From contig NZ_AP027270.1 of NCBI RefSeq assembly GCF_036322705.1, forward strand, positions 2,853,501 to 2,917,500: a stretch of 64,000 nt of DNA, in the 5' to 3' direction. The DNA comes from Maricaulis maris. GTDB lineage: Bacteria; Pseudomonadota; Alphaproteobacteria; Caulobacterales; Maricaulaceae. Below the pieces are notes generated by a model, which saw only the letters and a program-made list of their open reading frames with translations, was not told where the DNA came from and ran no database searches. The position numbers and the translations under genes were made by a program. Shown here piece by piece: positions 53,016 to 62,551 of the stretch; the stretch's first letter is position 1; the number at the start of each line of letters is the position of its first letter.

Positions 53016-54119
53016 ATGTTACGGGTTTTCTCAACTGGACTTGCCCTTTTGGCAGCGACTGCGGGCGTCCAGGCCCAGGATCTCCAGACGCAGGTGGAAA
53101 GCTGGCGCGCACGGACCGATGTGCTGGGTATCTCCGTTGCTGTATGGGACGGACGAAGTCTCGACACGGCAGTCGCCGGGCATCGCAGCGAAAACGGAGA
53201 GGCGATCACCCCTAGCGACCGCTTTGCCATTGCCAGCGTGTCCAAGACATTCACGGCGGCGGCCATTCTCGCTCTGAACGCAGACCATCTTGTCTCGCTT
53301 GATGACGCGGCTGCGACGGCATCCGGACTGAATTTTGGGGCCAATCTGACTGTCAGATCCCTGCTTTACCATACCGCTGGCATCCCGGAATACATCGGCG
53401 GGGCTCTCAGCTTTCAGACATTTCTGGCCGAGCATTCGAACGGACGGTCGTCCTGGTTGAGCGAAACGGTCGTCGGGTTCGCGACTGCCGCCCCCGGGAC
53501 CGCCAATTCGGATTTTGCCTACTCGAATTCCCACTACGCGGTCCTGGGACGGGTAATCGAGCACCAGACCGGCCTCGACTTGGCCGATGCGCTGGACAAC
53601 CTCGTCTTCCAGCCTGCCGGCCTTTCCAGTGCCAGCCTTGTAACCGACAGTTCTGACGCCCCCGACGCGCTCGGTTACTCAGCCATGCTCGGCGGTGTGT
53701 TGGGAACACCCCAATTTGACGACCGCCTCGCACGCGAACTGGCCAGCCTTGGCTATGCTGCGGGCGGGGTGATGATCAATGCTGGAGACTTGGCGCGATG
53801 GGGGGCGATCTGGCTGGCCGATGACACTGGCGCTACTGGCCAGGCATACCAGTTACCGGCGGGCGGCGAGGCTTTCGGTCTGGATGCCAGGCGGGTGTCG
53901 GTGGGAGCCGGCGCGTTTGAGGTCCTCTACGGCGACCATCGCTACCGCCTCCACGGCGGTGATGGTCTCGGCGCGACAGCGCTGGTCTTCTATGACCCTG
54001 AAACCGGGATCTCGGTCGCCATCCTGCAGAATGATGATACCGTGCGGTCTCTCGGCTTCGGCGCCCCCGGCTTCCTCGATGAGCTCGCCCTGGAAATACT
54101 TGCCAGTCGCGCCCGATAG
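53016..54119 (+). CDS. Serine beta-lactamase-like hydrolase (class C/esterase type)
   Basis: A 367-residue exported member of the beta-lactamase superfamily. A signal peptide ends near GVQA; the nucleophile motif is S74-V-S-K77, followed by Y169-S-N171 and a late HGG near LHGGDG. The Tyr-x-Asn and the HxG-type third motif are typical of class C-like enzymes, which include DD-peptidases, esterases and D-aminopeptidases as well as beta-lactamases. Antibiotic resistance cannot be inferred. It shares a terminator with sdhB. Confidence 0.88.
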   Translation: MLRVFSTGLALLAATAGVQAQDLQTQVESWRARTDVLGISVAVWDGRSLDTAVAGHRSENGEAITPSDRFAIASVSKTFTAAAILALNADHLVSLDDAAATASGLNFGANLTVRSLLYHTAGIPEYIGGALSFQTFLAEHSNGRSSWLSETVVGFATAAPGTANSDFAYSNSHYAVLGRVIEHQTGLDLADALDNLVFQPAGLSSASLVTDSSDAPDALGYSAMLGGVLGTPQFDDRLARELASLGYAAGGVMINAGDLARWGAIWLADDTGATGQAYQLPAGGEAFGLDARRVSVGAGAFEVLYGDHRYRLHGGDGLGATALVFYDPETGISVAILQNDDTVRSLGFGAPGFLDELALEILASRAR

Positions 54120-54123
54120 AAAA

Positions 54124-54149
54124 AAGCCCCGCCGAAACCGGCGGGGCTT
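54124..54149. terminator. Bidirectional terminator between the serine hydrolase gene and sdhB
   Basis: AAGCCCCGCCG (54124-54134) pairs with CGGCGGGGCTT (54139-54149) around a 4-base loop. On the minus strand a TTTTTT tract follows, so it ends sdhCDAB efficiently. Confidence 0.88.
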
Positions 54150-54175
54150 GATCCTGTGAGCCGGACGAAAGCGAC

Positions 54176-54955
54176 CTAGCTTTCGCGTTCGACCATCATC
54201 TGCTTGATCTCGCCAATCGCCTGGGCCGGATTCAGCCCCTTCGGGCAGACCTGGGCGCAATTCATGATGGTGTGGCAGCGATAGAGCTTGAACGGATCAT
54301 TGAGCTCGTCGAGACGCTCGCCGGTGGCTTCGTCGCGGCTGTCCGCAAGCCAGCGATAGGCCTGCAGCAGCGCCGCCGGACCCATGTATTTGTCGCCATT
54401 CCACCAGTAGGACGGGCAGGCCGTCGAGCAGGAGGCGCACATGATGCACTCGTAGAGGCCGTCCAGCTTCTCGCGCTGTTCCGGGCTCTGCTTCCACTCT
54501 TTTTCCGGCGCCGGCGTATCGGTCTTGAGATAGGGCTTCACAGCGGCGTGCTGGGCGTAGAATTGCGTCAGATCCGGGATCAGGTCGCGGACCACAGGCT
54601 GGTGCGGCAGCGGCGAGATGGTGATCTCGCCCTTGTACTCGTCAATGCCGGACGTGCAGGCGATCGTGTTGCGGCCGCCGATATTCATCGAACAAGAGCC
54701 GCAGACGCCTTCGCGACAGGAGCGTCGGAAAGCCAGTGTAGAGTCAACGTTGTTCTTGATCCACAACAGGGCGTCGAGGACCATCGGCCCGCAATCATCC
54801 ATGTCGACCTTGTAGGTATCCCAGCTCGGGCCCTGTCCGGATTCCGGATTGTAGCGGTAGACCTTGAAGGTGCGCGTATTCTTGGCCCCTTCCGGCTTCG
54901 GGTGGGTCTTGCCCTTGGTGGGGGCGGAACCTTTGGGAAGTGTCAGCTGAACCAT
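54176..54955 (-). CDS. sdhB: Succinate dehydrogenase iron-sulfur subunit
   Basis: A 259-residue subunit of complex II carrying electrons from FAD to quinone. The [2Fe-2S] motif is [21 protein letters not shown], the [4Fe-4S] motif [12 protein letters not shown] and the [3Fe-4S] motif [17 protein letters not shown]. Last gene of the sdhC-D-A-B operon, 10 bases after sdhA. Confidence 0.97.
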   Translation of the reverse strand: MVQLTLPKGSAPTKGKTHPKPEGAKNTRTFKVYRYNPESGQGPSWDTYKVDMDDCGPMVLDALLWIKNNVDSTLAFRRSCREGVCGSCSMNIGGRNTIACTSGIDEYKGEITISPLPHQPVVRDLIPDLTQFYAQHAAVKPYLKTDTPAPEKEWKQSPEQREKLDGLYECIMCASCSTACPSYWWNGDKYMGPAALLQAYRWLADSRDEATGERLDELNDPFKLYRCHTIMNCAQVCPKGLNPAQAIGEIKQMMVERES

Positions 54956-54965
54956 GTCGTTTCCC

Positions 54966-56753
54966 CTAGTAGACCCGTGCTTTCGGCTCGATGTACGCGA
55001 TGTCGTTCGACATCGTGTAGGTGTGAACCGGGCGGTAGTCGATCTTCACATTGCCCGCTTCGTCGCACCAGGCGAGCGTGTGCTTCATCCAGTTTTCATC
55101 GTCACGATCGGAGAAGTCCTCCCGGGCGTGAGCGCCGCGGCTTTCCTCGCGATTGGCCGCGCCATTCACGGTGACGGCGGCCTGGCAGAGCAGGTTGTCC
55201 ATCTCCAGCGTTTCCATGAGATCCGTGTTCCAGATCATGGTGCGGTCGGTGACACCGATATCGGCCATGCCGGTATAGACTTGGCGGATGGCCTCGACGC
55301 CTTCGTCGAGCACGTCACCGGTCCGGAAGACGGCGCAGTTATTCTGCATCGAGCGCTGCATTTCGAGGCGCAGCTTGGCGGTCGGCGTTCCGCCGGACGC
55401 ATTGCGGTACTTGTCGAGACGGTCGAGCGAGTTCTGCCCGTCGGTCGCCTTGATCTCAGGCTGGCTGGCGCCAGCCTTGACCGTTTCACCCAGGCGCAGG
55501 CCGGCCGCACGGCCGAACACCACAAGATCGATCAGCGAGTTGGATCCGAGGCGGTTGGCACCATGGACCGAGACGCAGGCCGCTTCGCCGACCGCCATCA
55601 GGCCCGGCACGACCGTGTCGGCATCGCCACCAACCTTGGTCAGGACTTCGCCATGATAATTGGTCGGGATGCCGCCCATATTGTAGTGGACCGTCGGCAG
55701 GACAGGGATCGGCTCCTTGGTCACATCGACGCCGGCAAAGACGCGGGCGCTCTCGGAGATACCCGGCAGGCGCTCGTGCAGAACGGCCGGATCCAGGTGA
55801 TCGAGGTGGAGGTGGATATGGTCACCATTCGGGCCGACACCGCGGCCTTCCCGGATCTCCATCGTCATCGAGCGCGAGACCACATCGCGCGAGGCGAGGT
55901 CTTTCGCGGACGGGGCATAGCGCTCCATGAAGCGCTCGCCGTTGGAATTGGTCAGGTAACCACCCTCACCGCGGGCACCTTCGGTGATCAGGCAGCCGGC
56001 GCCATAAATGCCGGTCGGGTGGAATTGCACGAATTCCATGTCCTGAAGCGGCAGACCGGCGCGCAGCACCATCGCATTGCCGTCACCAGTGCAGGTGTGG
56101 GCCGAGGTGGCGGAGAAATAGGCGCGGCCATAGCCGCCGGTCGCCAGGACAACCGTCTGGGCGCGGAAGCGATGCAGCGTGCCGTCATCGAGCTTCCAGG
56201 CCGTGATGCCGCGGCAAACACCGTCGTCATCCATGATCAGGTCGAGCGCGAAATACTCGATGAAGAATTCGGTCTCATTGCGAACCGACTGGCCATACAG
56301 CGTGTGCAGGATGGCGTGACCGGTGCGGTCGGCGGCGGCGCAGGTCCGCTGCACCGGGCCTTCGCCGTAATTCTTGGTCATGCCACCAAAGGCACGCTGG
56401 TAGATCTTGCCGTCCTCGGTACGGGAGAAGGGCACGCCCCAGTGTTCCAGCTCGTAAACAGCGTCCGGCGCATTGCGGCACAGATACTCGATCGCGTCCT
56501 GGTCGCCGAGCCAGTCCGACCCCTTCACGGTGTCATACATGTGCCAGCGCCAGTCATCCTCGCCCATGTTTCCGAGCGAGGCGGAGATGCCGCCCTGCGC
56601 CGCAACCGTGTGCGAGCGGGTCGGGAAAACCTTGGAGATACAGGCAGTCTTCAGACCGGCCTGGGAAGCTCCGAGCGCGGCGCGGAGGCCAGAGCCGCCG
56701 GCGCCCACGACGACCACGTCATAGGTGTGATCGATCCAATTGTATTCGGCCAT
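54966..56753 (-). CDS. sdhA: Succinate dehydrogenase flavoprotein subunit
   Basis: A 595-residue catalytic subunit that oxidises succinate to fumarate. FAD fold [22 protein letters not shown], the covalent flavin His in [32 protein letters not shown], the substrate-binding [14 protein letters not shown] and the capping [21 protein letters not shown] are present. Length typical. Confidence 0.98.
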   Translation of the reverse strand: MAEYNWIDHTYDVVVVGAGGSGLRAALGASQAGLKTACISKVFPTRSHTVAAQGGISASLGNMGEDDWRWHMYDTVKGSDWLGDQDAIEYLCRNAPDAVYELEHWGVPFSRTEDGKIYQRAFGGMTKNYGEGPVQRTCAAADRTGHAILHTLYGQSVRNETEFFIEYFALDLIMDDDGVCRGITAWKLDDGTLHRFRAQTVVLATGGYGRAYFSATSAHTCTGDGNAMVLRAGLPLQDMEFVQFHPTGIYGAGCLITEGARGEGGYLTNSNGERFMERYAPSAKDLASRDVVSRSMTMEIREGRGVGPNGDHIHLHLDHLDPAVLHERLPGISESARVFAGVDVTKEPIPVLPTVHYNMGGIPTNYHGEVLTKVGGDADTVVPGLMAVGEAACVSVHGANRLGSNSLIDLVVFGRAAGLRLGETVKAGASQPEIKATDGQNSLDRLDKYRNASGGTPTAKLRLEMQRSMQNNCAVFRTGDVLDEGVEAIRQVYTGMADIGVTDRTMIWNTDLMETLEMDNLLCQAAVTVNGAANREESRGAHAREDFSDRDDENWMKHTLAWCDEAGNVKIDYRPVHTYTMSNDIAYIEPKARVY

Positions 56754-56765
56754 GAGGTGCGTCCG

Positions 56766-57137
56766 TTAAAGCGCGAGTTTGAGCAGGGCGAAAGCTGTCA
56801 CCAGCCACAGCCCCAGCGTCAGGAAGGTATTGCCCAGAAGCAGGACCGTTTTGGTTCCATGCTTGTGGATATAGTCCTCGATGATCACCTGCATACCCAA
56901 ACGCATGTGGGAGAGGCCCGCGGTCAGCGTCAGGAGCGTGATGATCGCCCCGACCGGGCTGGCGAAGAATTCGGCGGCATTGTCCGGCGCGCCGGACTTG
57001 GCCAGCATCCATACAAAGGCGGGCGCCAGGAAAAACAGGGCAATGGAGGTAACCCGGTGAGTAATCCAGTGGCTGGCGGCGTGCCCGGAGGCACCAAGGC
57101 CGCGAACTTTTGCCGCAGGGGTACGATAATCACTCAT
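56766..57137 (-). CDS. sdhD: Succinate dehydrogenase membrane anchor subunit
   Basis: A 123-residue hydrophobic subunit with three helices. HWITHRVTSIALFFLAP starts the first and LSHMRLGMQVIIEDYIHKHGTK carries the conserved His/Asp-Tyr of the quinone/heme region. The ATG at 57137 begins MSDYRTPAAKVRGLG, which matches the family; the longer frame overlaps sdhC. Confidence 0.95.
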   Translation of the reverse strand: MSDYRTPAAKVRGLGASGHAASHWITHRVTSIALFFLAPAFVWMLAKSGAPDNAAEFFASPVGAIITLLTLTAGLSHMRLGMQVIIEDYIHKHGTKTVLLLGNTFLTLGLWLVTAFALLKLAL

Positions 57138-57138
57138 C

Positions 57139-57531
57139 TCAGATCCCCAGTTCGAGCCAGACCAGCGCCGTCGGGACGACCGCACCGAAAATGATCAGGA
57201 TGGAGCGCAGGTTGGAGCCCTTGGGGTCATAGCCCTTGCCGGCATCCCAGAGCAGATGCCGCAAACCATTGAGCCAGTGATAGCTCACCGAGTAGGTCAA
57301 AGCGATCAGGCCGAAGCGCGTCACCCAAGCCATCCAGCCCTCGAACAGGAAGCCGATCGAGCCTTCCGCGCCGAAAGCCAGGAGGATGACCCAGATGCTG
57401 ATCGCAACCGCGCCGAAATAATTGGCCACGCCCGTGACCCTGTGAAGAATGGACGATGCCATCGTCGCGTGCCAGCGCCAGACCTGAAGGTGTGGCGACA
57501 TCGGACGCGGATCAGACCAGTCGGAAGCCAT
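57139..57531 (-). CDS. sdhC: Succinate dehydrogenase cytochrome b556 subunit
   Basis: A 130-residue subunit with three helices. RPMSPHLQVWRWHATMASSILHRVTGV is the quinone-site signature and SVSYHWLNGLRHLLWDAGKG carries the heme-ligand His. The ATG at 57531 (MASDWSDPRPMSPHL) is preferred to an upstream in-frame start lacking family residues. First gene of sdhCDAB. Confidence 0.95.
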   Translation of the reverse strand: MASDWSDPRPMSPHLQVWRWHATMASSILHRVTGVANYFGAVAISIWVILLAFGAEGSIGFLFEGWMAWVTRFGLIALTYSVSYHWLNGLRHLLWDAGKGYDPKGSNLRSILIIFGAVVPTALVWLELGI

Positions 57532-57698
57532 GAGGCAGCCTTTCGCTCTTTTGTCCGGAACCCGCGCGGCAGCCCCGCCGACGCGGAAAGTAGTGTCGAG
57601 GCAGCACAATAGGCCGCAATGTGTCAGGGTCAACGCGACAGGACGCGCACCGCTGACAACATCCCGACATTATTTACGGTATCCGGTCTGCAAACGGA

Positions 57699-57727
57699 TT
57701 GGCGTTCCCGCGGGACGGCCCTAGGTT
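57699..57727 (+). promoter_or_regulatory. Candidate promoter of the SDR gene
   Basis: TTGGCG (57699-57704) and TAGGTT (57722-57727) with a 17-base spacer, 26 bases before the SDR start and followed by a GAAGGAAG ribosome site. Confidence 0.4.
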
Positions 57728-57753
57728 AGCGAGAGTGCACGAAGGAAGTCATC

Positions 57754-58623
57754 ATGAGCCAGACCCAACCGTCCGCCGTCGTAACCGGCGCCTCAACCGG
57801 CATCGGTGCCGCTTGCGCGAAGCGCTTCGTCGATGAGGGCTGGCGGGTGTTCGCCGGTGTTCGCAAAACCGAGGACGGCGAACGCCTCAAGGCCGAACTT
57901 GGCGCCAATCTGGTCCCCGTCATCATCGACGTGACCGACATGGCCAGCGTCCAGGCCGCGGCGGACATCGTCCGTGAGGCGCTTGACGGGCACACACTGA
58001 AAGGCCTCGTGAACAATGCCGGCATCGCGGTCGCTGCCCCGATGCTTGAACTCCCGATCGAGGAGTTCCAGTACCAGATGGACGTCAATGTAACCGGCGT
58101 CGTTCGTGTCACCCAGGCTTTCGGTCCGCTGCTCGGTGTCGATGAAAGCCTGACGGGCGAGCCGGGCCGCATCGCGATGATGTCGTCGGTGGCCGGCGAG
58201 ATGGGCGCCCCCTTCCTTGGTCCCTATTCGGCGTCCAAGCACGCGGTCGAGGGGATCAGCAAGTCATTGCGCCGCGAACTGATGCTCTATGGCATTGAGG
58301 TCATCGTGATCGGCCCGGGTGCCGTCGCGACGCCGATCTGGGCGAAGGCGGAAGAGATCGACACCACGCCCTACAAGGACAGCCCCTTCTTCGAGGCCAT
58401 GACCCGGATCCAGGGCTGGATGGCCAAGAATGGTCCATCCGGCTTCCCGCCGTCCAAGATCGCCGATCGCGTCTATCGGGCTTTCATCGACGCCAAGCCG
58501 AACTTCCGCTACGCCATCGTGCCGGATCGCCTGACCAACTGGTCACTGCCGAAAATCCTGCCCGAGCGCCTGGTCAACAACATGGTCGCCAAGCGGGTCG
58601 GGCTGCAGCGCAAGAAGCGCTAG
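57754..58623 (+). CDS. Short-chain dehydrogenase/reductase
   Basis: A 289-residue classical-type SDR. The nucleotide motif is TGASTGIGAA, NNAG follows (LVNNAGIAVAAP), and the catalytic Ser-Tyr-Lys is in MMSSVAGEMG and YSASKHAVEG. The C-terminus (about 215-289) is longer than the minimal fold, with a basic tail QRKKR. Similar proteins act on retinol-like or steroid substrates, but the substrate is not determined here. Divergent from sdhC. Confidence 0.93.
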   Translation: MSQTQPSAVVTGASTGIGAACAKRFVDEGWRVFAGVRKTEDGERLKAELGANLVPVIIDVTDMASVQAAADIVREALDGHTLKGLVNNAGIAVAAPMLELPIEEFQYQMDVNVTGVVRVTQAFGPLLGVDESLTGEPGRIAMMSSVAGEMGAPFLGPYSASKHAVEGISKSLRRELMLYGIEVIVIGPGAVATPIWAKAEEIDTTPYKDSPFFEAMTRIQGWMAKNGPSGFPPSKIADRVYRAFIDAKPNFRYAIVPDRLTNWSLPKILPERLVNNMVAKRVGLQRKKR

Positions 58624-58647
58624 CATGACGCCAGGCGTAGCCGGCAC

Positions 58648-58681
58648 CCGGTGACGGCCCGGCTTGCGGCCCGTCACCGGG
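58648..58681 (+). terminator. Hairpin after the SDR gene
   Basis: CCCGGTGACGG pairs with CCGTCACCGGG around a GC-rich loop, 25 bases after the SDR stop. It lacks a T-run, so it may terminate weakly or act as a 5' hairpin of the DUF885 gene. Confidence 0.45.
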
Positions 58682-58714
58682 CAGGCCATCCTCTCGCCAA
58701 CAGGGGAGAGAACC

Positions 58715-60556
58715 ATGTCTTTTCAACGTCCCGTCTACCGGCTCGCGGGCGCCTCGCTGCTCGCCTTGAGCCTTGCCGTGCCGGCCGCGGCAATCGCCGC
58801 GCCGGCTGATTTCGCGCACAAGTCCGCGGCCCAATCCACCACCGAAGCGGCCAGCGAAGCCTTCAATCAGCTGGTTCAGGACTTCGAAGCCTTCGAATAT
58901 GAAAACAGCCCCGGCGCGCGTGCCCGCGATGGCGATCTGGACGCCGCGGGACAGTGGGCCGATATCAGCGAAGCGACACTGATGGCCCAGGCTGAGGCGG
59001 AAGCCGGCTTCCTCGAACGACTTGAGGCGATTGATTCCGCGGCGCTCGAGGTCGGCGATCAGACCTCCTACGCGGTGCTGGACTATATCCTGCGCTTCCG
59101 GGTAGAGCTGTCGCCCTTCAATGAGGCCCGCCGCCCCTTCATGAATGATAGCGGCTTCTTCACCGCACCCTCCTACGCGTCCTCGTCAACACGGCCGCGG
59201 ACGATCGAACGGGCCGAAGCCTGGGTCGCCCGCATCAATGCCATTCCGGGGTTCTTTGACGCCAATATCGACTGGATGCGACGCGGCCTCGCCGACGGCT
59301 TTACGCAGCCACGCCTGATCGCCGAGCTCGCCGCCTCGCAGATCGAGGCGCTGAGCGATCCGGAGACGCTCCAGGACTTGCTGATTGCGCCAATCGACCG
59401 CCTGCCGGAAGGCCTGCCGGCCGATCAGCGGGCCCACGTCAGAGCCGAGGCCGAAGCCGCCATTCGTGACGCCGCCATCCCGGCCTATCAGAACCTGCTC
59501 GCCTTCTTCCGCGACGAATATATCCCGCAGACCCGGACCAGCCTCGGCATCTCCGACGTGCCGGACGGACGCGAATATTACCAGACCCTGGTGCGCTACC
59601 ACACCACGCTGGACACCTCGCCGGAGGAAGTTCACCAGCGCGGCCTGAACGAAGTTGCCCGGATCCGGGCGGAGATGGACGAGGTCATTGAGCGGACGGG
59701 CTTCGAGGGCACATTCGCGGAGTTCCTGAACTTCCTGCGCACCGATCCGCAATTCTATGCCGAGACGCCCGAAGAGCTGTTGATGCATGCCGCCTGGATC
59801 GCCAAGCGGGCCGATGACGCCATGCCGCGTTTCTTCGGTCGACTGCCGCGCCTGCCTTATGGCGTCCGTCCGGTACCCGACACCATGGCCCCGACCTATA
59901 CCACCGGCCGCTACTGGCCCGGCGACCTCGAGAACGGGGTCGCGGGTGGCTATATGGTCAACACCTATGACCTGACCCAGCGCCCGCTCTACACCCTGCC
60001 GGCCCTGACCGTGCACGAAGCGGTGCCGGGTCATCACCACCAGATCTCGATTGCCGCCGAGCTGGAAGACGTGCCGGACTTCCGCCGCAACAGCTATATC
60101 ACCGCCTTTGGCGAGGGCTGGGGTCTCTATACCGAAACGCTCGCAACCGACATGGGCCTGTATACAACGCCTTATGAGGAATTCGGTCGCCTGACCTACG
60201 AGATGTGGCGCGCCTGCCGTCTCGTTGTCGATACCGGCATCCATTACATGGGCTGGACCCAGGCCGAGGCCGAGGCCTGCTTCCTCGATAACTCCGCGCT
60301 CGCGCCTCACAATGTGCGCACCGAGGTCCAACGATATATCGCCTGGCCTGGTCAGGCGCTGGCCTACAAGTCCGGCGAACTTCTGATGCGGGACCTGCGG
60401 GCCCGAGCCGAAGAGCGTCTGGGTGCCGATTTCGATATCCGCGCCTTCCACGATCGCCTGCTTGAGGATGGCGCCATGCCCCTTTCGGCGCTGGAAACCA
60501 AGATGCTCTCCTGGATCGATGAACAGGTCGAAGCCCTGGCGGAGGACGCCGAATGA
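58715..60556 (+). CDS. Exported DUF885 protein (metallopeptidase-like)
   Basis: A 613-residue protein with a signal peptide (RLAGASLLALSLAVPAAAIA) and a full DUF885 domain. The zinc-like motif HEAVPGHHHQ, GEGWGLYTETLA and the C-terminal YIAWPGQALAYKSGELLMRDLR are conserved and resemble gluzincin-type M32/M2-like peptidases. It is probably a periplasmic dipeptidase or carboxypeptidase; this is inference. GGGGAGAG precedes the ATG at 58715. The stop overlaps the next gene by four bases. Confidence 0.88.
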   Translation: MSFQRPVYRLAGASLLALSLAVPAAAIAAPADFAHKSAAQSTTEAASEAFNQLVQDFEAFEYENSPGARARDGDLDAAGQWADISEATLMAQAEAEAGFLERLEAIDSAALEVGDQTSYAVLDYILRFRVELSPFNEARRPFMNDSGFFTAPSYASSSTRPRTIERAEAWVARINAIPGFFDANIDWMRRGLADGFTQPRLIAELAASQIEALSDPETLQDLLIAPIDRLPEGLPADQRAHVRAEAEAAIRDAAIPAYQNLLAFFRDEYIPQTRTSLGISDVPDGREYYQTLVRYHTTLDTSPEEVHQRGLNEVARIRAEMDEVIERTGFEGTFAEFLNFLRTDPQFYAETPEELLMHAAWIAKRADDAMPRFFGRLPRLPYGVRPVPDTMAPTYTTGRYWPGDLENGVAGGYMVNTYDLTQRPLYTLPALTVHEAVPGHHHQISIAAELEDVPDFRRNSYITAFGEGWGLYTETLATDMGLYTTPYEEFGRLTYEMWRACRLVVDTGIHYMGWTQAEAEACFLDNSALAPHNVRTEVQRYIAWPGQALAYKSGELLMRDLRARAEERLGADFDIRAFHDRLLEDGAMPLSALETKMLSWIDEQVEALAEDAE

Positions 60557-61164
60557 TTGCCTTTGCCATCACCGACGCCCTCGTAACCGTCGGCGCCATT
60601 CTCGGCATTTATCTGCTGTGGCCGCACCGGCGGGACGGCAAGGTTCGGATGATCCGCTTCGGACTGGGCTTCATGGGGTTTGCCGCCCTGATCGGGGTCA
60701 TCCGCTTTGCCTCCGGACAGGTCGACGAGATGGCTGTTGCGCATAGTCAGGCCAGCGAGTTCGCCGGCGCCGCCGGACTGATGCTGATCGCGGTCGCTCT
60801 GTTGCTGAAAACCAATGCGGCGAAAGTCGATGTTGGCGTGATCCGCTATGTTCGCTACGGCATTCCGGCCGTGGTCGCCTTCCTGATGTTCTTTCCGGGC
60901 ACGGGGACGATTGTCGGCTTCCTGCCGATGCTGGCCTTCATCATCGGGCTCATCGCCAGCGGCCTGCTTGTCCTGCACGGGCAGCGCTCCGCCGGGCTGG
61001 CCTGGCTGGCCGGCTTCTTCGTCATTGCCTTCGCCTCGATCGTGGTCGGCGCAAGCCGGACCGAGAGCACTCTCGGGATCACGGACTGGCACATTTATCA
61101 TGCCCTGGTTGGTGTCTGGGCGGTGATGGTCGGCGAGGCGACGAAACGGCTCTGGGACCGCTGA
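60553..61164 (+). CDS. Uncharacterised multi-pass membrane protein
   Basis: A 203-residue protein with about six hydrophobic helices (ITDALVTVGAILGIYLLW, FGLGFMGFAALIGVIRFA, EFAGAAGLMLIAVALLL, YGIPAVVAFLMFFPG, LPMLAFIIGLIASGLLVL, LAWLAGFFVIAFASIVVG). No family is recognised. Its ATG overlaps the DUF885 stop (ATGA), so the two are translated together and may act together. Confidence 0.8.
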   Translation: MIAFAITDALVTVGAILGIYLLWPHRRDGKVRMIRFGLGFMGFAALIGVIRFASGQVDEMAVAHSQASEFAGAAGLMLIAVALLLKTNAAKVDVGVIRYVRYGIPAVVAFLMFFPGTGTIVGFLPMLAFIIGLIASGLLVLHGQRSAGLAWLAGFFVIAFASIVVGASRTESTLGITDWHIYHALVGVWAVMVGEATKRLWDR

Positions 61165-61216
61165 TTGCCCGCGCCGCTTGACGATAGGTCGCCACTCCAC
61201 CACTTATCCGCTCTCC

Positions 61217-62551
61217 ATGAGCGCGCACGATGACAATCCGGCCGCTTCCGGTGCCGACACGCCGCCCACGCGGCCGGTCGATGCCGAAGCCGGGCTCGAA
61301 ATCCTGACCTTTGGCTGCCGGCTGAATGCCTGGGAGAGCGAGGTCATGCGCAAGCATGCGCGCGACCAGGGCCTGACCAATACAATCCTGGTCAATACCT
61401 GCGCCGTGACCAATGAGGCCGTGCGCCAGGCCCGACAGCACATTCGCCGGGCCCGCCGCGACAATCCCGACGCGCAAATCATCGTCACCGGCTGCGCCGC
61501 CCAGGTCGATCCGGACATGTTCGGCAAGATGCCGGAAGTGAACCGCGTGATCGGCAATGACGACAAGCTCAAGGCCGAGACCTTCAAGCCCGCCGACCTG
61601 CTCGGCGGCACCGAGAGGGTCCGCGTCAACGACATCATGAGCGTGACCGAGACTGCCGGCCATCTCGTCGAGGGGATGGAGGGCCGCGCCCGGGCCTATG
61701 TTCAGGTCCAGAATGGCTGCGACCACCGCTGCACTTTCTGCATCATCCCTTATGGGCGGGGCAATTCGCGCTCGGTCGGGGCCGGCGAGGTGGTCGACCA
61801 GATCAAGACGCTGGTCGATAGCGGTCATAGCGAGGTTGTGCTGACCGGGGTCGACCTGACCTCCTGGGGCGGCGACCTGCCGGGTACCCCGGCGCTGGGC
61901 CGGCTGGTCCAGTCCATCCTCAAGCATGTGCCGGACCTGCAACGCCTGCGCCTGTCCTCCATCGACGCCATCGAGATCGACGAGGCCCTGTTCGAGGCGG
62001 TCACGGGCGAGACCCGCATCGCGCCTTATCTGCACCTGTCCTTGCAGGCTGGCGATGACATGATCCTCAAGCGCATGAAGCGTCGGCATTTACGCGATGA
62101 CGCCATCGCCCTGTGCGAACGGCTCAAGGCGGCGCGGCCCGAGATGGCCTTCGGGGCGGATATGATTGCCGGCTTCCCGACCGAGACCGAAGCAATGTTC
62201 GAGAACTCGATCCGGCTCGTCGACGAGTGCCAGCTTGCCTATCTGCACGTCTTCCCATACTCGCCGCGTCCGGGTACCCCGGCCGCGCGCATGCCGCAGC
62301 TAGACCGCGCCATCATCAAGGACCGCGCGACGCGTCTGCGGGCCAAGGCGGACGCGGCCCTGAGCCATCATCTCGACGGGATGATCGGTATCGAGAAGGC
62401 CGCGCTGATCGAGAAGCCGGGCTTTGCCCGGGCCGGAAATTTTGCAGGCATCCGCATTGCCGAAGCCGACTTCCCCCGTCCCGGTGCGCTTGTCGATATC
62501 GCGATATCCGGGCATGACGGGCGTGAATTGAAGGGGGTCATCACCGGATGA
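61217..62551 (+). CDS. mtaB: tRNA t6A37 methylthiotransferase MtaB
   Basis: A 444-residue radical-SAM enzyme that adds a methylthio group to t6A at position 37 of tRNA, improving decoding. An N-terminal UPF0004 domain with three cluster cysteines (FGCRLNAWESE, NTCAVTNEA, VTGCAAQVD), the radical-SAM CDHRCTFCIIPYGRGNSRS and a short TRAM-like tail are present. The ATG at 61217 follows an acceptable spacing; an upstream TTG is less likely. Overlaps ftsY by four bases. Confidence 0.94.
   Translation: MSAHDDNPAASGADTPPTRPVDAEAGLEILTFGCRLNAWESEVMRKHARDQGLTNTILVNTCAVTNEAVRQARQHIRRARRDNPDAQIIVTGCAAQVDPDMFGKMPEVNRVIGNDDKLKAETFKPADLLGGTERVRVNDIMSVTETAGHLVEGMEGRARAYVQVQNGCDHRCTFCIIPYGRGNSRSVGAGEVVDQIKTLVDSGHSEVVLTGVDLTSWGGDLPGTPALGRLVQSILKHVPDLQRLRLSSIDAIEIDEALFEAVTGETRIAPYLHLSLQAGDDMILKRMKRRHLRDDAIALCERLKAARPEMAFGADMIAGFPTETEAMFENSIRLVDECQLAYLHVFPYSPRPGTPAARMPQLDRAIIKDRATRLRAKADAALSHHLDGMIGIEKAALIEKPGFARAGNFAGIRIAEADFPRPGALVDIAISGHDGRELKGVITG

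Noticed and set aside
54954-57194. A 746-codon open frame on the plus strand opposite sdhA and sdhD
   Set aside because: Antisense shadow of strongly conserved succinate dehydrogenase genes; no domain or ribosome site.
59186-60451. A 421-codon minus-strand open frame opposite the DUF885 gene
   Set aside because: Antisense frame with no family features; the plus-strand gene has a signal peptide, ribosome site and conserved motif.
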